Shown: positions 1 through 10,727, numbered from the stretch's first letter. The stretch is 23,116 nt of DNA from Funneliformis mosseae (GCA_910592005.1 CAJVPP010001066.1:1-23116); one strand, 5' to 3'. Numbers and translations: made by a program. The notes: generated from the letters alone by a model not told the origin.

Positions 1-2513
1 TCACGATTTTCCTGGTGATCATTGGTGACGTTAGTTGGCACAGTCATTTAGTTGCGCAAATGGATTATCACTAACAATGTATTAATGCAACGAGTAAATG
101 CAGTTCTCACCAATTATACCACATTAATAATACAAAACTTTATCATCTATATACGGATTCCGTCCAAAAACGTGAATACGTCTTAAGCTAATCCCAATAC
201 GGAATTTGATTTCGGACTTCCAAAATTGCTAAAATTAGGCGGTGCTACTTTTAGAAAAAAATAAATTTATAATTGCATACTTGTTTATTGTTAATAATGA
301 AGAGAATTTTAAAACCCAATCGAGTAATATGATACATTATTGTTTATTTATATACGAAACTGGTACAAATACATATTTTATTGAATATTTCCATTCTTAT
401 TTATAATTTGTAATTCTAAAAATAAAAATATTGATAAATCGTAATAAAAGTAAATTTACTTGTAGGCAAGTGTCACTCTCAATGAGAGAAATTATCATTA
501 CCCATCATTTTTGATCCATTTTTTCTGATTTTTCTAAATATTCTACATCTACAACATATTCCTTTAAAAAAATTTCAAGGGAACTTGCAATTCTTTAAAT
601 CCTTGAGGAAAAGAATTTGACTTCGCCACCAAGGAAGAAGTATCAACTAATGGAAGTAATGGAAGAGTATTTTATGTTTGTTATATGTCCTAAAGCTTAA
701 TCCACAGCAATAAACTTGCATACAACCCCAAGGCTGTATTACCGACTTAATATATTTACCAAATAGAATCGTATATGATGTCATAGCTATACTACAAGCA
801 CGCCCAAAAGAGCAATCACGTCAAATACCTTTTTTTTTAAAAAAATGAAATCAAATAAATATATAATTAGGTTTATTTACACCCGAAGTGATCATTTGGA
901 TAACCTCATTTCGGATATCCCTGTTGTAAATATCAAAAAACTTACATTACGTACTCTAAAATGATGGCGTAGGATGTCAATTGTTGTTAATAAAAGTATT
1001 TGTTTTTTTTGCGAACTATCAATTTTCTAACTCACCTTCGTTCAGTTTCTATTTGTATGCGATGAATCATGAAGTTTAAACCAATTCTATTAAAATATGC
1101 TTCGGGTTTAGTACGTAGGTTATCAGGTAAAGAATAGCTCCCCGCTATGATTAAAAACTAGGAAACGGGAAACCGTTGTTGATCCCAAAATCGGAGATTT
1201 CATTGGTTGAAGATTACGTGAGCCGGACAGGAAAACTAAATAATCACGTGACCGAAAATTTTCATAGCGCATATAGACATATATTGTCCTTCGCTTCTCT
1301 CCGGACAATTAGTCCTTGGAGCATTTAATAAACAAAAAGGAAACAAAAGGTACTTATTGAACCATTACTTGATAGTAATCAATATCGAAGATCAAATGAT
1401 GTCCTACGTCAAGAAAGATTATCGTTGATTCAAAGAATTTTGTAATAATGCACCTTCTCTAATTCAAATAGAACTCAGGAGACAAATTTTATTAAATAAT
1501 TAAAGAGCTTTTGAAATTTTTACATTAGATCCTTTACTGTGATCATAAATTTTTCAAGGTCATAAAGAAAACGAGTTCTTCAATTTGTCATGATTCACTG
1601 AGGTGGTCAGTCAACTAAGTAAAACAAAACTATATGTGGTTATCTAACATTCAGTAGCTTAAATTAAATTTTTTTGATCGAAAATTTGATAACATAATAT
1701 CAATAACAAACTTTATATAAATGCTAATTCATGTTTTTTTTTTTTAGATGCCCAGATCGATAAAAGCAACTTCTTTCCCAATTATTTTGGTATTAACTAG
1801 TTTTTATGAAATATGATTACAAAGTTACGAAGCGTTATTTACATTAAACAATAAACTCTCTACATTTAACATACTTAAAAATTCATCTATTTATTTAAAG
1901 CCAAATATTAGATTCTTTATATTGAATAATACAAATGACTTCGTAACTTAATTTTTCAGATTGTAATTTCGAAAAACTAAACTATCTATCTAATGAAGAG
2001 GTGCAGATATCTATCAATGAAGAGGCATCTAAAACATAACGAACTCCATTAATATAACTTCTTCGGGCCAGTTAATAATAATAGTTTAAGAAAATCCGAT
2101 TGAAAGGATCGACAAAAAAAAAATTCGATCAATGATTTACGTACAGTACTTGGACGAAAACAGCTCCTGTTTAGAAGGATCATATGATTTACTATATATC
2201 TCGTGAGTATTAAAGTTAGGTATTATGGGTTTAGATATATAACAAATCAAATCGTATTTTTGCTTTATAATATTTGTTCCTTCTTTTCATTCTAAGATTT
2301 CCATCAATCACCAGAAATGTATTCTTCTGTTTCATCCCTATGTAAGAATATAAATTCCAATCCGGATGGTGACAAAAAGATTTACGACCAACGTGTCGTT
2401 TATTTATTGAATAAATTTTTAGTTTTTTTGGAATATTTATTATGTGTCATCCGAAACGTGAAAACGATAAGACAAGGAGAATAATTATTACATTTTATTT
2501 TATATATTGGCAA
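1..2513. other. Intergenic DNA, no supported gene
   Basis: A+T-rich DNA with frequent stops in all frames. I found no exon chain with good splice sites. Short items of note are a T9A7 palindrome at 830-845, a TCACGTGA octamer around 1245-1250, and a 7-bp perfect stem (ATTGTCC 1283-1289 with GGACAAT 1303-1309, 13-nt loop) in a slightly more G+C-rich patch at 1110-1320. A sequence GGATCATATGATTT near 2177-2190 recurs in longer form at 6520 and 11908. The minus-strand gene that follows ends at 2514, so the last part of this region is its 3' flank; TTTATT at 2494-2499 would be an AATAAA polyadenylation signal on the minus strand. Confidence 0.6.
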
Positions 2514-3526
2514 TTAAATAATCACTAAACCGAATATTCGATGTATTATCCCTGCAACTAGGCTCAAAAAACTTACAAATAACGTCATTATTAGAACTAA
2601 TGTGAAATTTGTCCCTATTGTCGTGAAATACATTATCTAATTCCAAGAGAAAATGTGGAATAGGAGGAAACAAACAATTAGATTATGAGAAATCCTATTT
2701 AGTAGCTTTTCAAAAAGAAATTATTTAGCTTACGAGAATAACAAATTGAGACACGTCTTCAAGTAAAACCATAATTAATCCAATTATAGATAAGCATTTC
2801 TTTGCATTCTTGTTAATCGGAGCATTAAGTGCATCTGAGTGTAAGAAATTCGATGTAATTATCCCCAAAATTTCTATATGAAATATTGATAATAATGCGA
2901 ATGTTGTCGCTACATGCTGTCTTGGTCTCATCCATTCTCTAAAGTCCGAATTTGTTTTCGCTTGACTTAAAATGAAGATAAACGCAATCAAAAGATTTAA
3001 TCCTGATGTTCCGAATAATACTATTATGCTAAAAAAAGAAAGAAAGAAAGAAAAAGGAATTAAACAGGATCCTACGAAGGTCTTTTAAGTGAAGTTTCAA
3101 TACCTTGGAAAAAATAATTTTCGAACTTTTGAAACATATTCTATTAAAAAAATTACATCAAAACACATATCAATTATGAATAATGTAAATATAAATATGA
3201 TCGAACTTCTTCCCTAAATACATTATAAATTACAAATTAATACACATACATTTATTTTTTTTTTTAAAAAAAAAAGAAAGTTAAAAGTAATTATTACTTG
3301 GGGAAATTTAAGTCGCGCATAGAGGTAAAAAATCACAAGACCTATGATAAATCCGGCCACAATTAATAAGAACACTATTTCCGCTTTTGTTAATGAAGCT
3401 ACAGAAGTAAAATTTATAATTTAAAAACATTTTTTATTTATAAAATATATATATATATTGAAATTATATAAACATACTAAAATAATTGAAAATTCCTTTG
3501 AAAAAGTCTATAACGTCTTGGATCAT
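2514..3526 (-). CDS. Six-span membrane protein, five exons
   Basis: Spliced model assembled from sequence: exons 3478-3526, 3298-3398, 3104-3213, 2734-3028 and 2514-2636, with GT-AG introns of 79, 84, 75 and 97 nt. Lengths sum to 678 nt, exactly 225 codons plus a TAA stop, and every junction keeps frame. The start is the ATG at 3524-3526 (MIQDVIDFFKG). Hydrophobic segments lie near residues 23-43, 54-75, 85-110, 122-145, 165-185 and 193-218, with short charged loops (KTNSDFREWMRPRQ, NAPINKNAKK). No signal peptide or catalytic motif is visible. The fifth segment carries LLEDVSQFVIL; an acidic pair followed two residues later by Gln inside a helix recalls multi-span families in AM fungi and XK-related proteins, but that link is from memory. 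Function unknown; possibly a channel, scramblase-like or sensor protein of the plasma or internal membrane. The gene structure is well supported, the family is not. Confidence 0.8.
3035..3055. repeat. GAAA microsatellite in intron 3
   Basis: An A/G-only run of AAAG/GAAA tetramers lies just inside the 3' end (on the minus strand) of intron 3 of the membrane-protein gene. Read on the minus strand it is a CTTT tract that serves as the polypyrimidine stretch before the acceptor AG at 3029-3030. Confidence 0.6.
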
Positions 3527-4689
3527 TTTGAAAGTAAATAAACGTACGTATCAAATAATTTTAACTTTTTTATATATTTTGTGATTACAAAAAATTAATA
3601 ATTTCTAAAAAATGATTATAATCGGATATGTTCTTAAAAGTAATGATAAAGAAATTTGCCGGTGGGGTGTTCTTAACGTACGACGTAACCAATATCACCT
3701 GAGAAAATTCATCTATTTACGCACAAATGTTACACAAGATTTTTATATAAGAATACATATGCCGAAAAGAAGTATCATATGGTGACACCCTAAGGACAAT
3801 TATGAATGACATAAAAAAAATTTCACCATATTATTTTTCACTCGCTTTACAATTAAAATGTGGTGACCCATCTCTGAGATCTCTTGGTTCCACCAAGTTT
3901 TACTAGGAATTATCTACTTGTTACATGAAGCGAGTACATTGATTTTATAACTGTTAAAGACTAAAGTATAAATAAAACTTAGGTCTTTTTTTTTATCAAA
4001 AGCTTTTGGGATTCACGTGAGCAAGTTTAAAATCTGAAAAGTTGATTATTTTCTTTTGAAGCCTTCGTGAAACTTCAATATTTGTATTACGAAATGATTT
4101 CTTACGCAAATCGATTCAGCCAATCAGAATCCTTGATGGTCGACCAGTGAAGTCATGCTCATCTAAATTTAGTTGTATTTATAATTAGTTCGGAACGAAG
4201 TGAAGGACTATATATGTACAGGTCTAAGGTTATACGAGGTGTCCCGTTGTCCGCCCGCTCAATAACTGACTGGCTCCTGCAATTGCACAAAAGTCTGGAT
4301 AAAGTTCCGGACTTAACAACGGTCCCCCGTTTCCCTAGTAATAATATACATACGCAAACTGGATATCAAATAAGGTCGTTCATCATAAGATGGAAATCCA
4401 ATAATTCTTTCTTTAATCCTCGCCTAATTATTTTTCTTGTATATTTAGACAAATCTATAAGTGAATACTAAATATATAATTAGGTAAATTTATTTTCCTT
4501 AACAATAATAATATTATTATTATTATTTTGTTAATAATATTTACCATGTGATTGGGAATACCATGCCTATTAGATATGAGGAATTCTTTAACCAAACCAG
4601 TAACTGGTATGATCGAATCAAGTGTACCATCTTTAGATTTGAATGGATTATTTTCTATTATAGATGAGGGACGAAACCCCTTAATAATA
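3527..4689. other. Intergenic DNA upstream of membrane-protein gene
   Basis: No gene supported. It holds the 5' flank of the minus-strand membrane-protein gene. There is a CTTGG-N5-CCAAG mini hairpin near 3886-3900, a TCACGTGA octamer (CACGTG at 4014-4019) and a CCAATCAG sequence near 4120. A comparatively G+C-rich patch at 4230-4335 stands out from its surroundings and may be a decayed transposon end. An AAT/ATT trinucleotide run lies at 4503-4529. Open frames on both strands between 4214 and 4689 are short and lack family resemblance. Confidence 0.5.
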
Positions 4690-5043
4690 CAGTCGACTCT
4701 GGATATAACGAACCTGCCGTTCCAGAAGATTTAGTTCGGTATAAAGTGAGTTCGCTATATGAAAATAATGTTTTTATACCGAACTGTTCGGTATATAAAA
4801 TTGACCATTAAAAATACAGACACGTGATCACTTCGTAACAATCACGTGATCGTTCGGTATATCAAATACATGGCTCAATATAACATGTTCGGTTAAGATT
4901 AGTTCGGATGCGGTATATAACGTTTTATTATATGAATTCGTTATAACCAGCGTAATCAATTATAAAAAAATCGGTTCTGTAACACATGGTTCGGTATAAT
5001 AAGATTTCGGTATAAGCAAGTTCGTTATATCCAGAGTCGACTG
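4690..5043. mobile_element. 354-bp MITE, pogo/Tc1-mariner type
   Basis: The two ends are perfect 24-bp inverted repeats beginning CAGTCGACTCTGGATATAAC (4690-4713 and the complement of 5020-5043). The element is flanked on each side by TA (4688-4689 and 5044-5045), as expected for the target duplication of Tc1/mariner/pogo elements. There is no open frame for a transposase, so it is non-autonomous. The interior is full of the word TTCGGTATA and its complement, which continue the subterminal repeats, and it contains two CACGTGAT sites facing each other at 4821-4848. Perfect terminal repeats suggest a fairly recent insertion. CAG termini and GATATAACGAAC-like subterminal sequence match the general style of pogo/Tigger elements; the exact family is inference. 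Confidence 0.88.
4821..4848. promoter_or_regulatory. Paired CACGTGAT E-boxes inside MITE
   Basis: Two copies of CACGTGAT (from 4821 and 4843), 22 bp apart, sit in the middle of the MITE. CACGTG is the palindromic E-box bound by bHLH factors such as the yeast Cbf1/Pho4 group. Whether they are used here is unknown; their interest is that a mobile element carries the same octamer found near genes in this window. Confidence 0.4.
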
Positions 5044-5222
5044 TAGTCTAAACTCAGACGAAACCATATTATAATTATAATAAGGGATACGACGTAACCC
5101 TTCCGATACGACGAATGCCGAAACTGTCGAAACTATATTAAAACATCGAAAAGGTATGACGAAATTATTTGAGGAGGTTTCGGCAGGCATTTATATTTTC
5201 TATATATATATTTATGGGTCTT

Positions 5223-5458
5223 TATTTTCTACGCACCTGCACAAAATGTAGGGGTGTGTTATATAAGTGTGACAAATAAAATTTTTCTATTCTGTCCCCA
5301 GAATAAACCGTAAAAATGTAACACGTAGGGTGTGATACGTTGTGATAAATAACCCCTAACCCTAACCCTAATCCTAATCCTAATACCAACCTAACCCTAA
5401 CTCCGCTCCAACATATATAAATATAGGGGGGTGCATTTTGTGCAGGGTGCGCAAAATA
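5223..5458. mobile_element. Small inverted-repeat unit enclosing telomeric repeats
   Basis: The left edge (TATTTT near 5223, then CGCACC, TGCACAAAATG) and the complement of the right edge (TATTTTGCGCACC, then CTGCACAAAATG, ending near 5458) match as imperfect terminal inverted repeats of about 25 bp, with indels. Between them lies an array of CCCTAA-type hexamers. No transposase frame and no clear target duplication were found, so it could be a MITE that captured telomeric DNA or a break-repair insertion. The open frame across it on the minus strand is only the Leu-Gly translation of the hexamers. Confidence 0.5.
5350..5401. repeat. Interstitial telomere-like repeat (CCCTAA)n
   Basis: About eight head-to-tail hexamers, starting with CCCTAACCCTAACCCTAA and then drifting to TCCTAA and ACCTAA variants. 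This is the TTAGGG telomere unit of most filamentous fungi. It is flanked on both sides by ordinary unique or repeat DNA and continues for kilobases either way, so it is interstitial and not a chromosome end. Confidence 0.85.
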
Positions 5459-5480
5459 CAAATTCTCTATATTTATTTAC

Positions 5481-5978
5481 TTATTTTATATAATTTTTGC
5501 AATCAAAAAACAAAAAAGAAAAATATATATATATATTTTTATTACCTGAGTTAAAAGCAATTAAATAAATTAAAATAACAGATGTATTAGCAAACACATC
5601 TATTTCTATACTTGAATCGGCGAATCTTATATCTTGTGTTAATTTATTATCATTGGAAAAAATTTTCATATAAGTACCGTTCTCTATTCGTTGAATAAGC
5701 TGTTGCATTAATTTCACCTACATAATAGTAAATTAATATCCAATATATTTATGTAGATATATTTTTTTTAAAAAAAAAAAATTTATTTTAATACTTCACT
5801 GATATCTGAAAATAAAAATGGTTATTTAATAAATATATCTCACAAATGACTCATTTTTTTTTTCGTATGTGCATACCAGAAAATGCGATACAAGAAAAAT
5901 TAGTATTAAAGTCTTAATACAAGTTCTTAAATCATGAACGAATTTAGTCGACGTTGTGATCAAATCATTGCAATGCAT
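5481..5978 (-). CDS. Small putative membrane protein, two exons, 3' end uncertain
   Basis: Exon 1 (5877-5978) starts at the ATG at 5976-5978 (MHCNDLITTSTKF) and ends at a GTATGC donor. A 159-nt intron with a T8A12 palindrome ends at a TAG acceptor, and exon 2 opens at 5717 in phase 0. Exon 2 read straight through stops at 5481, giving 112 residues. However, GTAATA at 5545-5540 is a good donor placed just before a TA microsatellite. If it is used, exon 2 ends at 5546 and the next good acceptor is at 5200-5201, closing after 11 more codons at 5165 and putting the telomeric unit inside the intron. One hydrophobic segment lies at residues 21-34 and a second near 77-90, with a polar stretch between containing a possible NGT glycosylation site. 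No family recognised; it may be the 5' part of a larger or decayed gene. Confidence 0.4.
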
Positions 5979-6519
5979 TGATTGTTATTATAAAAAAGAG
6001 ATTGATAATTAACTTTTGCAAAAGAATAGATTATTGCACTTATTCATATTTTCAAATTTAAAAATTTATTTGAAATATTAATTCATTTTTTGTTTTCTCT
6101 TTTAGAAATACAGTAAATCCTGTAACTGATAGTAATCATCCGAGTTAAATTATGACGTTTTTTAGCCCATTTGGTCGTAACTGAAAATAGTACTTGTATA
6201 CTGCGTACATAATCATATCATACGCAGATCAATTTTACAATATATTTCACGCCTTTTTAGTTTCTGACAATTCATTTATCAATCAAACCTTTAGTGAATC
6301 TTAAAAATATTCTGCAAAATTTTTTGAATTCAAAACGCGATTTTTTTTTTTTTTAAAGTATTTAATTGAACACTTAACAACATATTTCAACTTTGTATTA
6401 TGAAGGGTGCTTCTATTATGAGCGTTTATGAAACATTTGGGTTATGAAAATAAAAAAAACTGATCCATGGGTAACTTTTAATTAATTTGAAATATGAATT
6501 GCCATTATATGGGAAGTAA

Positions 6520-6553
6520 GCTATTAATATCAACGTTACGGATCATATGATTT
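6520..6553 (+). repeat. Left copy of dispersed 34-bp repeat
   Basis: GCTATTAATATCAACG followed by GTTACGGATCATATGATTT. The same sequence occurs on the opposite strand at 11908-11940 with one 1-base gap and about three substitutions, the last 19 bases being identical. A shorter match (GGATCATATGATTT) lies near 2177. It contains the near-palindrome GGATCATATGAT. This is probably the end of a dispersed element. Confidence 0.55.
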
Positions 6554-6897
6554 ACCATATGATAAGCTTTTATTTGCTATTATGTGAATGCAATTAGGTA
6601 ATTTACCCGTTTTTTGTAGATCCAAAATGGGACTGATAAATTAAAATTTTTCGCTATATACCGTAAAATTTTCTGTTATCAATATGAAAATTCTAAAGCT
6701 GGATCACTCATTGTAGAACAACATTAAAAATTGGTGTTTTTGAATGATACTCACTATGAAAGACCAAAAAACGCTAAGTGTATTTATTTATATCATATAT
6801 GTACAAAATAATATATAAAATTTAAAGTATTGTATGCAAAAAAAAAAAAGATAAAAATAAAAAAGTGCTAAAATTTAGATATTTTTGTCAGAATATC

Positions 6898-6917
6898 TAT
6901 ATATATATATATAAAAA
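6898..6917 (+). promoter_or_regulatory. TATA-rich core promoter of the protease gene
   Basis: A TATATATATATATAAAA run lies 60-80 nt before the ATG at 6978. That distance fits a TATA element for a short leader. Since AT dinucleotide runs are common here, the assignment is by position only. Confidence 0.35.
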
Positions 6918-6977
6918 AAGAGATAAATTCTAGAAAACAAACTTGAGAATTATATTATTTAATAAATTCAAATAAAA

Positions 6978-8552
6978 ATGAAGATCAAAGTTTTACGAGA
7001 TTTTATTTTCAATCTTACATTTCTTTTATTGCTTTTCGTTCGAAGTTTTGCGTACAAAATCAGCCCAAATACATTTTATGTTAAATTCAATTCTTCACCT
7101 TTCACTTCATCAATTGACCATATTGAAGCTCAACATGTTACTTTTCGTAAAGAGTTAAATAAACTTGGAATTCATGTCAAAATTAAAGATGTATTTAAAC
7201 GATATGCAAACGGGTTAAGTATTGAAACCGATGAACGACACTTAAAGAGAATCTCTGAAATTGAGCACGTTGAAGGCGTTGAACCTGTGGTAAGAACGAT
7301 ATCCGTGCGATTGCGCTAAAAAATTTCCTCATGACCAAGATAATAAAATTTAGGTTTGTTTACATTTTAGAAAATATATAGACGAATTGATCCAATCAAC
7401 TTTGATCATAATAAACGTGCTGAAGCTTATAATCAAACAATCTTAATCGCTCCTAACAATGATATCAATTCTGTTCATGAAGTTACTGGCGTTAAAAAAG
7501 TTCATGAGGAATTAAGACTCTCGGGAAAAGGTGTTAAAGTTGGATTCATTGATTCTGGTATTTTCAAGATCTTTCGTACTTTAAAAGTCCAAATTTTTTT
7601 TTTTTTAATTTGTATTAATGGTTACCTATAATCATTGTTAGGCATTGATTATACACATCCTGCTCTTGGAGGATGTTTTGGACCAGGATGCAGAGTAGCA
7701 TTTGGGTATAATTTTGTTGATAATAATGATGACCCTTACGATAATTGCAACGGACATGGAACTCACGTAGCAGGAATTGCTGGGGGCATGGACCCAAGGG
7801 ATGACGGACCTGGATTTGTAGGCGTAGCTCCTGACATTATCTTTGGTGCATATAGGATATATTCTTGCGATTCATGTGAAAATAACAAGTGTGCAAATAA
7901 TGCTGAAGAAATTATCATAATGAAAGCTATTATAAAGGCCGTTGATGATGGAATGAAAATCATAAATTTGTCATTGGTAAGTAAATAATAATAATAATAT
8001 TTTTTTTTTTTTAAAAAAAAAAAAAAAAACTATATAAGCTATTAAATTGTTTTGATTTATGCAGGGAATTGATGGCAACAATAAAAACATGCTTGCAACA
8101 TTGGTCAATGAACTAACCAAATATAAAGGAATAATATTTATAGTAGCGTTAGGGAATAATGGTTTTGATGGTTTATTTACCGGTGGATTGCCAGCGACGA
8201 CTCACCATACCATTGGCGTTGGCTCATTTGAAACGAATAAAGTATTGAATTTTAAAGCTTTTGATCCGAGAAATCCAGAGTTTGTTATTAGTTAGTATAT
8301 TTATATATGGATTTCTATTTTCATATTTTTCCATAATTTCGTGAATTAAAAAATTATTTATCTTATTTAGGTTATATTTCAAATAATGCAACGGCATTTC
8401 CTTTTGAAAATGCTAAAATTAAGTTATTTCCAATGGATAAATGTTTGAATGATTATAAAGAATTTGACAATACAGTGATCATAGTTGACCTTAGAAATGA
8501 ATTGAAATGTCCAGAATTAACAATTCGTGTAAGTTTAATCTAATATAATTTC

Positions 8553-8583
<31 letters not shown>

Positions 8584-10181
8584 AAATATATTTCCTTTTA
8601 AAAAAAATAAATAAAAAGCCAAGGTATTAAAAAATTTTTTTTTCTAGCTTGCCAAAATAAAACCACTCGCAGTGTTAGAATCCTTAGATAGGTTTGGTGT
8701 TCAATATGATCAATTAACATATTTACCAACAAAGTACGGAGCGATGATTTATTCACAACAAACCGACATCTTAATTAAATATCTTGAAGAAAACCCAAAT
8801 TTAGAATTGGATTTTTCTGATAAGTACGGATATATGGAAGATCATCCATTTGCTGTCACTCCTTCTGTATTTACAAGTTGGGGTTTATCAAATGAGTTAG
8901 ATATCAAGGTGAGAAACATAACAACTAACTATTATAATTAGTTCAAGTAATTTACCTTTTTAAGAACTTTTTAATAGCCCGAGGTTTGTGCACCCGGAGG
9001 ATTTATGCTTTCGACTTATCCAGTTAATATTGAACCTTACCTGTTAACTTCTGGAACAAGTATGGCTGCACCGTATATAACAGGCGTAACAGCATTATAT
9101 TATGAAGTATTCGGGAAACTAAAGTCTCCCGAAGATATAAAAACCGCACTCATGAATAATGCCGTACCACTTAAAAGTCGTAATAAATTATTGGCCTCGG
9201 TGCTTCATCAGGGAGCAGGATTTGTTAACGCCTTTAATGCTTTGATATCAACCAGTTTTGTTCACCCACCAAAAATTAATTTGAATGATACTGTTCATTT
9301 TAATGGTTATCACAAATTAACTGTTTATAATTTTGGAAGGGGAAAGATGATATATAATTTGTCACATTTACCAGCTCCATGCGTTGATGGATATAATAAT
9401 ACTTTTATAGGTAATTTTTATGGGTTGAACTTCACAAATCAACATGCGGATGTTAAATTTGATAATGATCAAATTACCGTACCGCCTGGATCAAGTGTTG
9501 AAATCTCTATTACTTTTGCTCCACCAAGAGAACTACCTAAAGATGGACATTGGTTTTATAGTGGATGGGTAGTGATAACTCCTTTGGACGAGAGGATGCC
9601 TTCAATGACGGTTCCTTATGGTACATAATTTTAATGATTTATTTTGCTAAATTATTTATTTAATATTTTTAGTAAATACTATAACGTATCATTTTTTTAT
9701 AGCCGGGTTAGCTGATGATGCAAAATCGCTTCCAATATTTCAAACTCCAAAATTTCCTAAACTTGCTAATTTGACTGAAAATTACATCACAAATGAAGAT
9801 CCGGTTAAATCATTTTCCTTTAATACAAGTATTAGGTTATTAATTGATAAACCAATCGTGCACCTTGGACTTGCAACTCCTACAGACATGATCGTTACTG
9901 AAATACTTGACGCAAATCAGGAGTTTTTAGGATTTGTGAAGGATTATACTGGAATTAAAATTATGAAAAATCCGGTAGAAACATCGAATAATTTGGTTTC
10001 ATGGAATGGAATTATTTATAATATAAATGATACAGGTACTCTCGCTCCTAACGGGGAATACTTTATTAGGATTAAAGCGTTAAAATTATTTGGTGATAAG
10101 AATAACGAGAAGGATTATGAATATTGGATTAGCCCCAAATTTAGAGTTGAGAAGCCGATCTTTACTAATCCTTTGCAATGA
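6978..10181 (+). CDS. Secreted subtilisin-like serine protease (S8, Vpr-like)
   Basis: Eight exons: 6978-7289, 7371-7557, 7642-7976, 8065-8290, 8371-8528, 8648-8908, 8978-9620 and 9703-10181. All introns are GT-AG (69-119 nt); the spliced length of 2601 nt gives 866 residues and a TGA stop. Residues 1-25 form a signal peptide (hydrophobic core LTFLLLLFV, cleavage near FA|YK). Residues 28-110 are an inhibitor I9-type propeptide. The catalytic set is complete: Asp165 in GFIDSG, His205 in NGHGTHVAG, the oxyanion Asn309 in ALGNNG, and Ser521 in SGTSMAAP. Residues about 350-480 between Asn and Ser are a protease-associated (PA)-type insertion, and about 570-690 plus the C-terminal end look like Fn3-like and FlgD-like beta domains. 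This is the arrangement of bacterial minor extracellular protease Vpr and fungal S8A relatives. Cysteines 178, 183, 202, 242, 245 and 250 suggest disulfides in a secreted enzyme. It is expected to degrade proteins outside the cell or in the wall. No damage is seen. Confidence 0.93.
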
Positions 10182-10727
10182 TGAAGATATTGTATCTTAG
10201 AATAGGAAGTAGTTTAGCGTTGATGCTATTTTTATGATTTATTATTAAATCTATCATGTGATTTTAAATCTCAACGGTAATATTACTAATACATGTATGA
10301 GTATATAATAAATGATTAGAATTCATTTTTGAGCTTAAACCCATAAAATGATAGTTAAAAAAAAGGTTAGAATGATCACGTGAAAATAATTTCTTGAGAA
10401 TGCCATATAACCGAGGGGTCAACTACTTAAAATCTGTGCTAACTAGAATCGTTTCAAAATCACGACAGAGAATGAGACATATTTGGGCACTTGACTGAGA
10501 TTTGGAATCGTTTAAGCATGTCAAATATTTGGAGTGGAAGTTATTTGGAATGGTTTATCGGAGGCAGTGTATGACTTCCTTCTATTTGACATTTCTTTTT
10601 AGGAAATCCCCTCTACAAATTGAATACAAATAATATTGAATCATCATCACCATTACATCATTGTCGATGATTTAATATTCTTTGTCAAGTATAAATAAGA
10701 CACGTTTTCGTATGTTTGAGTAAAATA
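10182..10727. other. Intergenic DNA after the protease
   Basis: 3' flank of the protease gene. AATAAA at 10307-10312, about 125 nt after the stop, is a plausible polyadenylation signal. A TCACGTGA octamer (CACGTG at 10377-10382) follows. Nothing else is supported. Confidence 0.5.

Larger units (their letters stand above)
5979..6977. other. Intergenic DNA between divergent genes
   Basis: Non-coding region between the minus-strand small protein and the plus-strand protease, so it should hold both promoters. A possible single transposon end, TA followed by CAGTAAATCCTGTAACTG, begins at 6111, but no partner end was found. A 34-bp sequence (6520-6553) recurs inverted at 11908-11940. An AT-dinucleotide/TATA tract lies at 6898-6917. 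Confidence 0.5.

Noticed and set aside
643..822. Open minus-strand stretch (RACSIAMTSYTILFGKY...)
   Set aside because: About 58 codons, no good start and no neighbouring exon; not enough to call a gene.
1123..1308. 61-codon minus-strand frame
   Set aside because: No family resemblance, no splice partners, and it covers a hairpin and E-box containing patch that looks regulatory.
3858..3905. tRNA-like string with GGTTCCACC
   Set aside because: Cannot be folded into acceptor, D and anticodon arms; only a 5-bp hairpin is real.
5222..5461. 79-codon minus-strand frame with LVLGLGLGLGLG
   Set aside because: It is just the translation of telomeric hexamers and the inverted-repeat arms; no coding signal.
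6111..6200. Possible MITE beginning TA-CAGTAAATCCTGTAACTG
   Set aside because: No matching inverted end found within the window, so it is only mentioned as a possible solo end.
7615..7963. Two minus-strand frames of 60 and 66 codons
   Set aside because: Antisense to protease exon 3, which carries the catalytic His motif.
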